The notes under the pieces: model-generated
Told to the model about the DNA's origin: nothing
What the model saw: the letters and a program-made list of their open reading frames with translations, nothing else
Databases searched by the model: none
Origin: Actinocrispum wychmicini
Lineage (GTDB): Bacteria > Actinomycetota > Actinomycetes > Mycobacteriales > Pseudonocardiaceae
Direction: 5' to 3'
Length of the DNA: 64,000 nt
Assembly: GCF_004345645.1 (NCBI RefSeq)
Contig: NZ_SLWS01000005.1
Location: 434,001-498,000, forward strand
Shown: one piece after another, positions 25,967 through 34,736 of the stretch
Position numbering within the stretch: position 1 is the first letter of the stretch
Layout of the letters: every line of letters begins with the position of its first letter
Program-made: the position numbers and the translations under genes

Positions 25967-27832
25967 ATGGCCGACTACCGGGACGCATACTGTCGCAGCC
26001 TGGCCGACCCGGACGGGTTCTGGCTCCCTGCCGCCGAGGCGATCGACTGGGTCACCCCGCCGACCCGGGCGGTCGACGCGGACCACGCCCCGCTGTACCG
26101 CTGGTTCCCCGACGGCGTGCTGAACACCTGCTACAACGCGCTGGACCGGCACGTCGACTCCGGGCGGACGGCGCTGGTGTACGACTCGCCCGTGACCGGG
26201 AGCAAGGCCACGTTCACCTACCGTGAGCTGCGGGACGAGGTGGCGTTGTTCGCCGGCGCGCTGGCCGGCCTCGGCGTGGCCACGGGCGATCGGGTGATCA
26301 TCTACATGCCGATGGTGCCCCGGGCCGTGGTCGCCATGCTCGCGTGCGCCCGGCTCGGCGCGATCCACTCGGTGGTCTTCGGCGGGTTCGCGCCCAAGGA
26401 ACTGGCCAGCCGGATCGACGACGCCAAACCCAAGGTGATCGTGGCCGCGTCCGCCGGAATCGAGCCGACCCGGGTGGTCGAGTACAAGCCGATCATCGAC
26501 GAGGCCTTACGGCTGTCCGAACATCAGCCCGACACCGTGGTGATCACACAACGCCCGCAGGCCGTGGCCGAGATGGGTGCGCGTGACGTCGACTGGGACG
26601 ACCTCACCGCCACGGCGACACCGCATGACTGTGTGCCCGTTCCCGCCACGCACCCCGCGTACATCCTGTATACGTCCGGCACGACGGGCCGTCCCAAGGG
26701 AGTCGTGCGGGACACAGGCGGGCACGCGGTGGCGTTGGCCTGGTCGCTCAAAGCGATCTACGACATCGGGCCCGGTGACGTCTTCTGGACCGCGTCCGAC
26801 GTCGGCTGGGTCGTCGGCCACTCGTACATCGTGTACGCGCCGCTGCTCGCGGGCGCGACGACCGTGCTCTACGAGGGCAAACCCGTCGGTACGCCGGACG
26901 CCGGTGCGTTCTGGCGCGTCATCGCCGAGCACGGCGTGCAGGCGCTGTTCACCGCGCCGACCGCGTTCCGGGCCATCAAGCGTGTCGACCCGGACGCGAC
27001 TGAACTGGCCAAGTACGACCTGTCGAAGTTCCGGACGCTCTTCCTGGCCGGCGAACGGCTCGACCCGGAGACGTACCACTGGGCCACCGAGAAGCTCGGC
27101 GTGCCCGTCATCGACCACTGGTGGCAGACCGAGACCGGCTGGCCGATCTGCGCGAACCTGCGTGGCCTTGAGCCGATGCCGATCAAACCAGGCTCGCCGA
27201 CCGTGCCCGTACCAGGCTATGACGTGCGGATCCTCGATGGCGTGGGCGCCGAACTGCCGGCCGGGCAGGAGGGCGCGATCGCCATCAAGCTGCCGCTGCC
27301 ACCCGGATGCCTGCCCACGTTGTGGGGCGACGACCAGCGGTACATCGACTCGTACCTGTCCACGTACCCGGGCTACTACCTGACGGGCGACGGCGGGTAC
27401 GTGGACGAGGACGGGTACGTGTACGTGATGGGCCGGACCGACGACGTGATCAACGTCGCCGGCCACAGGCTGTCCACGGGCGCCATGGAAGCCGTCCTGG
27501 CCGCGCACCCGGCCGTGGCCGAGTGCGCGGTCATCGGCGTGCACGACTCCCTGAAAGGCCAGCTCCCACGCGGTTTCGTGGTGCTCAAGGCCGGTGCGGA
27601 GATCGACGAGCAGACCCTGCGCGACGAGCTGGTCGCGGCGGTCCGCAGGGACATCGGCCCGGTCGCCGCGTTCCGGGACATCTCCGTGGTCAACGGGCTG
27701 CCGAAGACCCGGTCGGGCAAGATCCTGCGCAAGACCATGCGTGGCATCGCCGACGGGCGCGACGAGCCCGTCCCGTCCACCATCGAGGACGCGGCCGTGC
27801 TGGACGCGCTGCGCCCGATCCTGCGTACCTAG
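25967..27832 (+). CDS. prpE: Propionyl/acetyl-CoA synthetase family enzyme
   Basis: 621-aa adenylate-forming ligase that activates a short-chain acid with ATP and CoA. Motifs: VFGGFAPKELASRI, the P-loop YTSGTTGRPKGV, WTASDVGWVVGHSY, WWQTETGWP, YLTGDGGYVDEDG and the catalytic Lys in LPKTRSGKILRKT. The pattern fits PrpE (propionate-CoA ligase) more than acetyl-CoA synthetase, but substrate choice is not certain. ATG 25967 is taken as start; GTG 25958 with AGGTGG upstream is an alternative. Its stop overlaps the convergent lipoprotein gene by four bases. Confidence 0.83.
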   Translation: MADYRDAYCRSLADPDGFWLPAAEAIDWVTPPTRAVDADHAPLYRWFPDGVLNTCYNALDRHVDSGRTALVYDSPVTGSKATFTYRELRDEVALFAGALAGLGVATGDRVIIYMPMVPRAVVAMLACARLGAIHSVVFGGFAPKELASRIDDAKPKVIVAASAGIEPTRVVEYKPIIDEALRLSEHQPDTVVITQRPQAVAEMGARDVDWDDLTATATPHDCVPVPATHPAYILYTSGTTGRPKGVVRDTGGHAVALAWSLKAIYDIGPGDVFWTASDVGWVVGHSYIVYAPLLAGATTVLYEGKPVGTPDAGAFWRVIAEHGVQALFTAPTAFRAIKRVDPDATELAKYDLSKFRTLFLAGERLDPETYHWATEKLGVPVIDHWWQTETGWPICANLRGLEPMPIKPGSPTVPVPGYDVRILDGVGAELPAGQEGAIAIKLPLPPGCLPTLWGDDQRYIDSYLSTYPGYYLTGDGGYVDEDGYVYVMGRTDDVINVAGHRLSTGAMEAVLAAHPAVAECAVIGVHDSLKGQLPRGFVVLKAGAEIDEQTLRDELVAAVRRDIGPVAAFRDISVVNGLPKTRSGKILRKTMRGIADGRDEPVPSTIEDAAVLDALRPILRT

Positions 27833-28803
27833 GACACGGTCAGCGGGACGTCCTTGGGATCCGGTTTCGTGCTCCACTTGGCCGTGCTGGCGGCCGGGAA
27901 CTCGGGGGCGATCGTCAACGTGCCTGTGGTGAACGTGTCCGGGACCTGGAACAGCAGGCCGACCACGTTCGGCCGGGCGGTGACCTTTTCCCCGTTCGGC
28001 AGGGTCAGCGTGACGCTGCGGGCCATGTCGACCTTGAGCTGCGCGTCGTCGGTATTGATCTTGGCGTCCGGCAGGCGCAGCCAGAGCTTCTGCGCGGGTG
28101 CCGCGGCCACGCCGGACAGGGTCGCGCCCAGCTCCGACCGGTTGCCGAGGGCGACCGTGACACCGAGCGGTCCGGACGTGCGTACGCCCTGGTAGCTGCC
28201 CTGGCCCGAGTAGTCGCCGTCGGACCAGCGGACCTGTTTGGCGTTCGGTCCGGCCGGCGGCGCGTCCGCCGGCGACGAGGGCGCTGGAGGCCCGCCGGCG
28301 CCCTTGCGGACGCTGTACTGGTACGGCTTGTCGTCGGTCACTTCAAGGGTCGCGTCACCACCTGTGGGCACGCTCACGATCAGCCCGGTGCCCGGCAGCA
28401 GTGTTTTGGGCAAACGCTTGCGTACCGTTCCGACCAGGACGTCCACCGGGAGTGCGGCGCCGCCGTCCGGCTGTTGGGCGAACGAGTCGTCGCCCTGGAG
28501 CCGGTACAGCACCAGGAACTGGTGACCGCCGGCGGCGCGTGCCGGGCCGACCTCAAGGGCCCCGCTCGTCTCGTCCAGGGTGTCCCGGACGGCCAGCGCA
28601 CCGAACTGGTAGGAGAAATGCGGTCCCTTGAACACGCCGCGGATCGCTTCCGTGCCTGTCGGGGCAGCCTGTGACCAGCTGAAAACGTCCACGTAGTCGG
28701 CCGGTTTGCCGGGTAGGTCGGCGGGTCCCGACGGGACGGCCGCGGGTCTGCCGCAGGCCGCGAGCACCAGCACCACCAGGATCAACACGCCGCTTCGGAG
28801 CAC
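27829..28803 (-). CDS. Hypothetical lipoprotein
   Basis: 324 aa from GTG 28803. The N-terminus SGVLILVVLVLAAC is a lipoprotein signal with lipobox LAAC. The mature part has two beta-rich halves joined by a Pro/Ala linker near residue 175; no catalytic motif is recognised. It lies between prpE (convergent) and the GH20 gene (divergent), so its promoter region is shared with the latter. Function unknown. Confidence 0.75.
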   Translation of the reverse strand: MLRSGVLILVVLVLAACGRPAAVPSGPADLPGKPADYVDVFSWSQAAPTGTEAIRGVFKGPHFSYQFGALAVRDTLDETSGALEVGPARAAGGHQFLVLYRLQGDDSFAQQPDGGAALPVDVLVGTVRKRLPKTLLPGTGLIVSVPTGGDATLEVTDDKPYQYSVRKGAGGPPAPSSPADAPPAGPNAKQVRWSDGDYSGQGSYQGVRTSGPLGVTVALGNRSELGATLSGVAAAPAQKLWLRLPDAKINTDDAQLKVDMARSVTLTLPNGEKVTARPNVVGLLFQVPDTFTTGTLTIAPEFPAASTAKWSTKPDPKDVPLTVS

Positions 28804-28862
28804 GCGGACAGGGTTTCATCAGTGCCAGGTGCCACACAATCGGCCGTTGTGAGTGTGGGTTA

Positions 28863-28876
28863 TTGGTCTATACCTT
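28863..28876. promoter_or_regulatory. DasR-responsive-element-like site before GH20 gene
   Basis: TTGGTCTATACCTT. Its core TGGTCTATACC differs from the dre core TGGTCTAGACC at one position and keeps the symmetric GGT/ACC arms. It lies 38 bp before the start of an N-acetylhexosaminidase, the kind of gene DasR controls in streptomycetes. Confidence 0.6.
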
Positions 28877-28913
28877 AGGCACGTCGCCGCCAGCGGAACC
28901 GCGGGAGGACCCT

Positions 28914-30488
28914 GTGCGCATATCTCGAATTCTCGTGGCGATGACGGTACTGACCGTTGTCACGTCCGGGATGTCCAGTTTGGCCGCCGCCGAGGACCTG
29001 GCCGCCACCAAGAGCCTGTCGGACGTCGTGCCCGTGCCCGCGTCCGTCGTGCCGGATGCACGCCAGGCATTCCAGCTGAGTTGGCGCACGGTCATCTTCA
29101 CCCAGGCCGGGTCGGCCGAGGCGGCCCGGGTCGGGCGGCAGCTCGCCGACGTGCTTCGGCCGTCCACCGGCTTCCCGTTGCCGGTCGTGCCGTCGGTCTC
29201 CGCCCACTCCGGGATCGCGTTGCTCCTCGGTCATGCCGACCCGAGGGTCGGTCAGGAGGGCTACCAGCTGACCGTGAACCGGTCCGGGGTCGTGATCCGG
29301 GCCAACGCACCCGCCGGCCTGTTCGCCGGCATCCAGACACTGCGCCAGCTGCTGCCCGCGAAGGTGGAGAACAAGCACCGGCAGAGCGGGCCGTGGACCG
29401 TGCCGGGCGGCCGGATCGTCGACTTCCCGCGGTTCGCCGTGCGCGGCGCGATGCTGGACGTGGCCCGGCACTTCTTCAGCGTGGCCGAGGTCAAGCGGTA
29501 CATCGACCAGCTGGCCCAGTACAAGATCAACCAGCTGCACCTGCACCTGGCCGACGACCAGGGCTGGCGGATCGAGATCCCCGGCTGGCCGCGGCTGACC
29601 AGCTACGGCGGCAGCACCGAGGTCGACGGCACACCCGGCGGCTTCTACACCGCCAGGGACTACAGCGAGCTGGTGGCGTACGCGCGGTCGAAGTACATCA
29701 CCGTCGTGCCTGAGATCGACATGCCCGGACACACCAACGCCGCACTGGCCTCATACGCCGAGCTGAACTGCAACGGGGTGGCGCCGCCGCTGTACACGGG
29801 CACCGACGTCGGCTTCAGCTCGTTCTGCGTGGACAAGGAGATCACCTACAAGTTCGTCGACGACGTGATCCGCGAGCTGGCCAGGCTCACCCCCGGCGAG
29901 TACCTGCACATCGGCGGCGACGAAGCCCACTCGACCCCGCCGGCGGACTACGTCAGGTTCATGGACCGCGTCCTGCCGATCGTGGCCAAGTACGGCAAGA
30001 AAGCCACCGGCTGGCACGAGATCACCAAGGCCAACCCGTCGACCACGACCGTCCCGCAGTACTGGGGCGTGGGCGCCGAGGACGCCGGCATGGCCGCAGC
30101 GGCCGCGAAGGGGCACCAGATCCTGCTCTCCCCGGCCGATCGGTCCTATTTGGACATGAAGTACACGCCGGACACTCCGCTCGGCCAGGACTGGGCCAGC
30201 CTGATCGAGGTGGATCGCGCCTACGGCTGGGACCCGGGCAAGTTCCTGGCCAACGTGCCGGAATCCGCGATTCGCGGAGTGGAGGGCCCGCTCTGGACCG
30301 AGACCATCACCGACAGCGCGGACATCGAGTTCATGGCCTTCCCCCGGCTGCCCGCGTTGGCGGAACTCGGCTGGTCCCCGGCGGCCACCCACTCATGGCC
30401 GTCGTTCCGTTCGCGATTGGCCCACCAAGGTGCCCGCTGGACGGTCCAAGGGGTGAACTTCTACCGGTCCCCACAGATCCCCTGGTAA
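28914..30488 (+). CDS. Secreted GH20 beta-N-acetylhexosaminidase
   Basis: 524-aa exo-enzyme releasing GlcNAc from chitin oligosaccharides or cell-wall fragments. Signal peptide (ISRILVAMTVLTVVTSGMSSLAAA), a GH20b-like N-terminal domain, then the barrel beginning FPRFAVRGAMLDVARHFF, substrate block HLADDQGW, EIDMPGH, and the catalytic Asp-Glu pair in HIGGDEAHSTP. GTG 28914 follows GGGAGG by six bases. Followed by a clear hairpin terminator; the dre-like site upstream suggests control by DasR and GlcN-6-P. Confidence 0.9.
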   Translation: MRISRILVAMTVLTVVTSGMSSLAAAEDLAATKSLSDVVPVPASVVPDARQAFQLSWRTVIFTQAGSAEAARVGRQLADVLRPSTGFPLPVVPSVSAHSGIALLLGHADPRVGQEGYQLTVNRSGVVIRANAPAGLFAGIQTLRQLLPAKVENKHRQSGPWTVPGGRIVDFPRFAVRGAMLDVARHFFSVAEVKRYIDQLAQYKINQLHLHLADDQGWRIEIPGWPRLTSYGGSTEVDGTPGGFYTARDYSELVAYARSKYITVVPEIDMPGHTNAALASYAELNCNGVAPPLYTGTDVGFSSFCVDKEITYKFVDDVIRELARLTPGEYLHIGGDEAHSTPPADYVRFMDRVLPIVAKYGKKATGWHEITKANPSTTTVPQYWGVGAEDAGMAAAAAKGHQILLSPADRSYLDMKYTPDTPLGQDWASLIEVDRAYGWDPGKFLANVPESAIRGVEGPLWTETITDSADIEFMAFPRLPALAELGWSPAATHSWPSFRSRLAHQGARWTVQGVNFYRSPQIPW

Positions 30489-30500
30489 CACGACAGAGTG

Positions 30501-30533
30501 GAGTCCGTGCGGGCGGACCGTTCGCACGGACTC
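30501..30533 (+). terminator. Terminator hairpin after GH20 gene
   Basis: GAGTCCGTGCG / CGCACGGACTC, 11-bp perfect stem, 11-base loop, 12 bases past the stop. Confidence 0.72.
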
Positions 30534-30643
30534 GCTGGTCCCAGACCCCCACATCCGCCCCCCACAGCGATACGCTGGCCCCGGGGTCGCCCCCCGGAGA
30601 GGGTGGGGGCTGGAGAGGTGGGGGCTGGATCCACTGAGGACGG

Positions 30644-31963
30644 TCAGGCGTAGTTGACCAGTAGGCGTTTCTCGTGCCAGAACTGGGCCAGCAGGCTGTG
30701 CCGGTCCTCGTGGCCGAACATGGCTTCGGCGAAGTACGTGTGGTCGTTGTTCACCCAGACGCGTTCGGCCTGCACGGCTTGGCCGAAACGGTAGCCCACG
30801 CCGTTGTCACGGGACCACACCGAGACGCCACGACCCAGTGCGGTCTCGTTCACCAGTTTGACCGCGTCGTCGAAGTCGTTGAATGGCGCGACGGACACCA
30901 CGGGCCACACGCCCGGTACTCGCGCCTTGTCACCTTCGATCACGGTGGGTTCCACGTAGTAGCCGTCGGCCAGATCGGGGTGCGGTAACGGCCGGCCGCC
31001 GCCGAGCCGGACCAGGGCGCCGGAATTCGTCGCGTTGTCGATGTACCACAACGCTTTCCCCAGCTCATCCGCGCTTACCTGGGCGCCAACCGTTGTCTCG
31101 CTGTCGAGTGGGTGACCTACCGCGAGCGCACTCATGTTTGCCGTTGCCGCGGCCAGAAATTCCTCATAACGGTCATGTTGGACAAGCGCGAGTGACGTTC
31201 CGGTGGCGAAGCCGGCCAGTGCCCGGTCGTGGAAGTTGTCGGCGTACTGGGCCACGTCGGAGAAGAACACCGCGGGTCCGCGGCCCGAGGGCGCCACGCC
31301 TTCGTGCCCGTTCACGACGTTGACGACCCCAGGTGGCACCAGGTCCGCGATGGCACTCAGCAGAACGTGCACGGAGGCAGGCGTCTGCGCGGACGGGTGC
31401 AGTACCACGGTGTTCCCGGCGGCCAGCGCGGGCGCGAGTCGCCATGCCGCGCCCAGTAGCGGGAAGTCCCACGAGACGCGTTGAGTCACCACGCCGAGCG
31501 GGTTCCGGATGCCGTGCACCACGACGTCGCCGTCGACCTGTGACCTGGTGCACTCCTGCGCCCGGACCGCCCCGGCGAAGTACCGGAAATGGTCCGACGC
31601 CAACGGAAGGTCCGCGCCGAGCGTTTCACGTATGGGTTTGCCGGTGTCCCATGTCTCAGCCACCGCCAGGGCTTCCAGGTTGTCCTCGATCCGGTCGGCT
31701 ATCTCGCTCAGGATCACCGCTCGTTCCGCCACCGCCGTCTGGGCCCACCGCGCGGCCGCGCCGTGCGCTTCCTGCCAGGCGTGCGCCATGTCGTCGGCGG
31801 TGCCTTCCGCGACCTCGGTGAAGACCTCGCCGGTCACGGGTGTCGGATTGGGGAAGTACCGGCCTTCCGCGGCGGGCACGTACTCACCGCCGATGAAATG
31901 GTCGTAGCGGGCGGCGAACCGCACCAGACTGCCGGGTTCCCCAGGCGCTGTGTACCTACTCAT
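30644..31963 (-). CDS. Catalytically dead aldehyde dehydrogenase homologue
   Basis: 439 aa, about 65 shorter than ExaC/AldA-type acetaldehyde dehydrogenases it otherwise follows from MSRYTAPGEPGS to KRLLVNYA. All active-site blocks are altered or deleted with the frame intact: PWNFP is SWDFP (164-168), KPAEQT is HPSAQT (189-194), the segment with GxTxxG and ELGGKSP is gone near 220-230, NQGxxC is replaced by GFATGTSLAL (251-260), and the EEIFGPV block is missing. So no nucleophile Cys, no general-base Glu and no NAD Lys. GGGGAGG precedes ATG 31963 and codon use is normal: probably an expressed pseudoenzyme, perhaps a regulator or sensor. Divergent from a GAF regulator. Confidence 0.85.
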   Translation of the reverse strand: MSRYTAPGEPGSLVRFAARYDHFIGGEYVPAAEGRYFPNPTPVTGEVFTEVAEGTADDMAHAWQEAHGAAARWAQTAVAERAVILSEIADRIEDNLEALAVAETWDTGKPIRETLGADLPLASDHFRYFAGAVRAQECTRSQVDGDVVVHGIRNPLGVVTQRVSWDFPLLGAAWRLAPALAAGNTVVLHPSAQTPASVHVLLSAIADLVPPGVVNVVNGHEGVAPSGRGPAVFFSDVAQYADNFHDRALAGFATGTSLALVQHDRYEEFLAAATANMSALAVGHPLDSETTVGAQVSADELGKALWYIDNATNSGALVRLGGGRPLPHPDLADGYYVEPTVIEGDKARVPGVWPVVSVAPFNDFDDAVKLVNETALGRGVSVWSRDNGVGYRFGQAVQAERVWVNNDHTYFAEAMFGHEDRHSLLAQFWHEKRLLVNYA

Positions 31964-32022
31964 GCCGTCACGCCTCCCCGCATGCTTTCATGGGTACGTC
32001 GGCCGACGCTAGAAGAGACCGG

Positions 32023-32039
32023 GTTGCAGTCACGTTGCA
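32023..32039. promoter_or_regulatory. GTTGCA direct repeat in divergent promoter
   Basis: GTTGCA at 32023-32028 and 32034-32039, an 11-bp period, between the GAF regulator (start 32052) and the ALDH homologue. A plausible binding site for that regulator. Confidence 0.45.
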
Positions 32040-32051
32040 TGGACTTAGGGC

Positions 32052-33470
32052 ATGACCGATCCAGCGGGATACGCGGAACTGGTGAGCCAGCTGCGGGACG
32101 GAGTCCACGGCGGCGGCCCCCGCGCGCTCGTTTCCGCTTCCTGGCAACGATCGCTGGCCGCGAGCATCGACCCGGACCTGTCCGAGCCGCCCGTCGTCTA
32201 CGACCAGGACGAGGTCGCTGAGCTGCGCACGGACCACCCGCTCGCGCCCGTGATGCCGGCGTTGCGCGCGATGCTGGTGAGCATCGCCGATGAGGCTGAG
32301 CACATCATGATCATCGCGGACGCCTCCGGGCACGTGTTGTGGCGGGAGGGCAGCGCGCGCGTCTGCGTCAACGCGGACAAGGTTTCGCTGACCGAGGGCA
32401 CGCGGTGGACCGAGGACGCCATAGGCACCAACGCGATGGGTACCGCCATAGCGGTGAACGGTCCTGTGATGATCCACGCTGCCGAGCATCTTGTACGTAC
32501 GTACCATCCATGGACTTGCGCGGCGGCGCCGGTCCACGACCCGGACACGGGCGCGTTGGTCGGCGTGATCGACGTGACCGGCCCTGTGTCCACAATGCAC
32601 CCGTCAACGCTCGCCCTGGTGTCGACCGCGGCACAGCTCGCGGAGAGCCAGCTCCGGCTGCATCTGACGGCCAGGGACGAACGGTTCCGGCAGCGCAACA
32701 TGCGTCATCTCAGTGGCGTCTCGGCCGGGGCGCTGCTCAGCCGCAGTGGTCGGGTGATCGCTTCGTCGGGTGTTCCGCTGCCGTCCAGAGTGGACACGAA
32801 CCAGGGCACGCTCTGGTTGCCGGACGGCCGGGAGGCCACGGTCGAGCCGCTGGCCGAGGGGTTCCTGCTGCGGCTGGTGAACACGGCCCGCAACCGGCCG
32901 CCGTTGTTGACCTTGCCGTTCCTTGGCGCCAACGAGCCACGCGCGTTGATGGACGGCAGGGAAATCCAGCTCACCCTGCGGCACGCGGAGATCCTGACGT
33001 TGCTCGCGTTGCACCCCAAGGGATTGACCGCCGAGCAGTTGGCGTTGGCGCTGTACGGCGAATCGGGCAACCCGGTGACGGCTCGGGCGGAGATTCACCG
33101 GCTGCGTGGGCAATTGGGCCCATCTGTGGTCCGAACGAAGCCGTACCGGCTGGACACCGAGGTGGACGCGGACTTCATCAACCTGCGCAAACCCTTACGC
33201 GAACGGAGAGTCCGCGACGCGGTCGCGCTGTGGCGTGGCCCGTTGCTGCCCCGCTCGACGGCGCCTGGCATCTGCGGTGAACGGGACGAGGTGCTTGCGC
33301 AACTGCGCAGTCTGGCCATCGAGCGGGGCGACCCGGACACGCTGTGGTCGTTCACCCGCGCCACCCATGACCAGACCGCGCTCGAGGCGTTGTTGCGTTG
33401 CCTGCCCACGTCGGACCCACGGCGCGGCCGGGCGGAGTCCGAACTCCGCAGTTCCCTGCTCGCGGACTGA
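32052..33470 (+). CDS. AcoR-like GAF-domain transcriptional regulator
   Basis: 472 aa. The N-terminal region (ALVSASWQRSLAA) and GAF domain (about 70-205, with WTEDAIGTNAMGTAIA and HPWTCAAAPVHDP) match the sensor half of AcoR-type activators of acetoin/acetaldehyde genes. There is no sigma-54 AAA domain; instead the C-terminal half holds a winged-helix segment (LTLRHAEILTLLALHPKGLTAEQLALALYG) of the BTAD/OmpR kind. In actinobacteria such proteins adjoin acetaldehyde dehydrogenase genes. Here the partner is the dead ALDH homologue, so the original catabolic function may have been repurposed. Confidence 0.8.
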   Translation: MTDPAGYAELVSQLRDGVHGGGPRALVSASWQRSLAASIDPDLSEPPVVYDQDEVAELRTDHPLAPVMPALRAMLVSIADEAEHIMIIADASGHVLWREGSARVCVNADKVSLTEGTRWTEDAIGTNAMGTAIAVNGPVMIHAAEHLVRTYHPWTCAAAPVHDPDTGALVGVIDVTGPVSTMHPSTLALVSTAAQLAESQLRLHLTARDERFRQRNMRHLSGVSAGALLSRSGRVIASSGVPLPSRVDTNQGTLWLPDGREATVEPLAEGFLLRLVNTARNRPPLLTLPFLGANEPRALMDGREIQLTLRHAEILTLLALHPKGLTAEQLALALYGESGNPVTARAEIHRLRGQLGPSVVRTKPYRLDTEVDADFINLRKPLRERRVRDAVALWRGPLLPRSTAPGICGERDEVLAQLRSLAIERGDPDTLWSFTRATHDQTALEALLRCLPTSDPRRGRAESELRSSLLAD

Positions 33471-33536
33471 AGCGGCTTACACGATCCGAACATTCGCCGG
33501 ACGTTCCGCTCATGGCCGCCCGCCACAGTGGTGTTC

Positions 33537-33926
33537 ATGAGCATGAAATGGATCCAGCGAATCGCCGCCGCGGGCGGCGCCACGGTCATCGCCGTCACCC
33601 TGGTGGGCACCGCCGCCAGCGCGGACCCGGCCACCCCGAACCCCTCGGCCGGGCACTCGTTCGACGTGCAGAAGGTCTGCGCCCAGCGGATCCCCAAGCT
33701 GTCGGACCGGGCCACCAAGCTGATCACCCGGATCACCGGCGGTCCCGAGGTCGCCGGCTCGTCGGCGAACCTCCGGGCCCGTGCCGAGAAGGCGAAGACC
33801 GCCGGCAACCCGGCGGAGGCGGACTGGCTCGACGGCAAGGCGCAACACCGCGACGACCGCCTTGACCTGCTCAAGAAGGCAGTGGCCCAGCTCGACGCCT
33901 ACAAGCAGAAGTACTGCGCCAAGTGA
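33537..33926 (+). CDS. Small secreted protein of unknown function
   Basis: About 129 aa. Signal peptide (IQRIAAAGGATVIAVTLVGTAASA), then a helical, charged domain with two Cys (KVCAQR and the C-terminal KYCAK) that could form a disulfide. Contains repeated Ala/Lys/Asp-rich helices. Exact start is uncertain among three near Met/GTG codons (33528, 33537, 33543). The stop overlaps the GTG of a tiny lipoprotein gene, and the response regulator and kinase follow, so it is probably part of that signalling operon. Confidence 0.7.
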   Translation: MSMKWIQRIAAAGGATVIAVTLVGTAASADPATPNPSAGHSFDVQKVCAQRIPKLSDRATKLITRITGGPEVAGSSANLRARAEKAKTAGNPAEADWLDGKAQHRDDRLDLLKKAVAQLDAYKQKYCAK

Positions 33927-34066
33927 GGCGGGTGGCGGCCGCGCTGGCCGTGTTCGCGCTGCTGGCCGGCGGTTGCGTGAAGGACGAGACGCCCCCGCCG
34001 CCCGGGGACCTAGACTCCATCGAGTCCACACTGAACTCGGTGGAATCGGAGATCGATGCGCCCTGA
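33923..34066 (+). CDS. 47-aa lipoprotein coupled to a two-component system
   Basis: GTG 33923 overlaps the stop of the secreted-protein gene (GTGA) and the TGA at 34064-34066 lies inside the response regulator gene, an 11-base overlap. The product begins RRVAAALAVFALLAGGC, a lipoprotein signal with lipobox AGGC, followed by KDETPPPPG and an acidic helical end of about 20 residues. Mature length is about 29 residues. Too short for routine gene finding; the two overlaps and the perfect lipobox support it. Possible accessory ligand or brake for the neighbouring kinase. Confidence 0.7.
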   Translation: MRRVAAALAVFALLAGGCVKDETPPPPGDLDSIESTLNSVESEIDAP

Positions 34067-34736
34067 CCGCGGCCTCGTCCTCCTCGTCGAGGACGAGAAG
34101 TCCATCGCCGACCTGGTCAGCCTGTACCTGCGCCGGGACGGGTTCGGTGTGCACGTCGAATCCGACGGTCCGGCCGCGCTGGCCGCGGTCCGCAGGCTGC
34201 GGCCGGTGGCAGTGGTGCTGGACATCGGCCTGCCGGGCAAGGACGGCATCGAGGTCTGCCGCGAGCTACGGGCCGGCGACGACTGGACACCGGTCCTGTT
34301 CGTCACCGCCCGCGACGACGAGGTGGACCGGGTCCTCGGCCTGGAGATGGGCGCCGACGACTACGTCACCAAACCTTTCAGCCCGCGTGAGCTCGTCGCG
34401 CGCGTTCGCACGGTGCTGCGGCGCGCGGCGGGCCCGCCGGGCCGGGAGGTGCTGACGGTCGGGACGACCAAGCTGAACGTGGAGCAACGGCGGGCGTGGG
34501 CCGGTGCCCGCGAGGTCACGCTCACGTCCACCGAGTTCGACCTGCTGGAACATCTGATGCGCGCGCCCGGCCGCGTCTACGCGCGGGAGCAGCTGCTCAG
34601 CGCGGTCTGGGGCTACCAGGCCGCGGCCGGCACTCGAACGGTCGACGTGCACGTCGCCCAGTTGCGCGCCAAGCTGGGTGACGACAGTCCGATCAGGACA
34701 GTCCGGGGGGTCGGCTACTCGGTGGAGGCCAGGTGA
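34056..34736 (+). CDS. OmpR-family response regulator
   Basis: 226 aa. Receiver with VEDEKSI, phospho-Asp in VVLDIGLPGKDGIE near residue 53, and Lys in YVTKPFSPRELVAR; C-terminal winged helix ending RTVRGVGYSVEA. ATG 34056 overlaps the lipoprotein gene; the stop overlaps the kinase start (GTGA). Target genes unknown. Confidence 0.9.
   Translation: MRPDRGLVLLVEDEKSIADLVSLYLRRDGFGVHVESDGPAALAAVRRLRPVAVVLDIGLPGKDGIEVCRELRAGDDWTPVLFVTARDDEVDRVLGLEMGADDYVTKPFSPRELVARVRTVLRRAAGPPGREVLTVGTTKLNVEQRRAWAGAREVTLTSTEFDLLEHLMRAPGRVYAREQLLSAVWGYQAAAGTRTVDVHVAQLRAKLGDDSPIRTVRGVGYSVEAR

Noticed and set aside
28863..28913. Upstream ATG/GTG starts for the hexosaminidase at 28863
   Set aside because: They would put the dre-like site in the coding region and lack a ribosome site; GTG 28914 has GGGAGG and a clean signal peptide.
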